From Syntrophomonadaceae bacterium (GTDB taxonomy: Bacteria; Bacillota; Dethiobacteria; DTU022): a stretch of DNA of 6,434 nt. Position numbers and translations under genes: made by a program. The notes under the pieces are model-generated. The model made no database searches. It worked only from the letters and a program-made list of their open reading frames with translations, and was not told where the DNA came from. The stretch is from positions 1-6,434 of the forward strand of contig PWSG01000060.1 in NCBI GenBank assembly GCA_003564055.1, read 5' to 3'. Shown piece after piece: positions 5,969 through 6,434 of the stretch. The first letter of the stretch is position 1. The number at the start of each line of letters is the position of its first letter.

Positions 5969-6434
5969 TTAAAAATACAGCTCTGTGGCTTTTTCCAGAA
6001 GTGTAACCACGGGAGTGGTATAAAAGCCAAATAATACAATAAAAGCGATGCCGACAATCATTACCGCCAGCATGATCCTGGGGACAGGCTTTACATTCTT
6101 TTTATAATCTTCCTGGTGCATAAAAGCGTTTATTACAATAGGCATATAGTATACGGCATTTAGAAGACTGCTGGCCAGGATAACAAGGACGAATAAAGGT
6201 CTGCCAACTTCAAGAGCGCTGAGGGCCAAATACCACTTGCTGATCAGACCGCCTGTACCCGGAATACCAACCATAGATGCGCTGCCTATTGTAAAAGCGA
6301 TCATAGTCACAGGTAAAACCCGACCGATGCCGGCTAAATTTTTAATCTCACGAACACCCGTAGAATAGATAATAACACCCGCAGCCATAAAAAGCATCGC
6401 CTTGGTAACGGCATGAATCATAATATGATAAAAC
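5969..6434 (-). CDS. MrpD/NuoN-like antiporter subunit, C-terminal part (cut by window edge)
   Basis: Only the last 155 or so residues are visible. The frame stays open to the window edge and reads FYHI before the first internal Met (6421), and FYHIMIHAVTKAMLF aligns with the helix 10-11 block of the two downstream paralogs (FHIFSHAFMKSVLF in the second). So this is a truncated gene, not a short one, and the Met at 6421 is not its start. Visible are the conserved His and Lys of that block, the helix 12 motif GIPGTGGLISKW with its channel Lys, SSLLNAVYYMPI, also seen nearly unchanged in the second subunit, and a last helix ending in ELYF and TAA. It appears most similar to the second subunit (shared SKW and LLNA-YY-PI). 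It is the first of three tandem antiporter-type subunits; the rest of its operon lies outside the window. Confidence 0.92.
   Translation of the reverse strand, partial: FYHIMIHAVTKAMLFMAAGVIIYSTGVREIKNLAGIGRVLPVTMIAFTIGSASMVGIPGTGGLISKWYLALSALEVGRPLFVLVILASSLLNAVYYMPIVINAFMHQEDYKKNVKPVPRIMLAVMIVGIAFIVLFGFYTTPVVTLLEKATELYF

Noticed and set aside
6419..6421. ATG at 6421 as the start of a small 150-aa protein
   Set aside because: The frame stays open to the window edge with family-conserved residues (FYHI) before it, so the gene is cut by the window.

Overview
The window carries six genes, all read from the minus strand. They form two groups separated by a 163-nt gap (1932-2094). GC content is moderate, Shine-Dalgarno sites are purine-rich (AGAAAGG, GGAGGTG), and TTG starts are used. 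The maf-radC order, with a Gx/HepS-like membrane protein upstream, is typical of Bacillota (Clostridia-like) genomes. The host is therefore probably an anaerobic or fermentative member of that phylum. This is an inference from gene order and style, not from a marker gene.

Right side (6434 down to 2095): three consecutive paralogs of the proton-translocating antiporter family (complex I NuoL/M/N, MrpA/D, HyfB). The first is cut by the window edge and only its last third is visible. The second (about 502 aa) is a standard 14-helix MrpD/NuoM-like subunit. It has its own strong-looking promoter, placed inside a palindrome. The third (759 aa) follows directly: the TAG stop of the second gene is adjacent to, and in frame with, the TTG start of the third. 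It has an unusual tail made of exactly five 25-residue repeats, followed by a last membrane helix. Together they look like part of a multisubunit cation/proton antiporter or a complex I-like/hydrogenase-linked membrane arm. No small Mrp subunits, hydrogenase or quinone-module genes lie in the window, so the parent complex and coupling ion cannot be fixed.

Left side (1931 down to 79): a small membrane protein of the Gx transporter / heptaprenyl diphosphate synthase component I family, then maf (nucleotide pyrophosphatase) with a 4-nt ATGA overlap, then radC (JAMM-domain protein). These three are tightly packed and probably co-transcribed. A good extended -10 promoter lies just past radC (43-71) and points out of the window, where mreB is commonly found in this phylum.

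The points most worth a second look are the 5 x 25-residue repeat tail of the third antiporter subunit, the in-frame TAG/TTG junction, and the promoter embedded in a 12-bp inverted repeat between the first and second antiporter genes.
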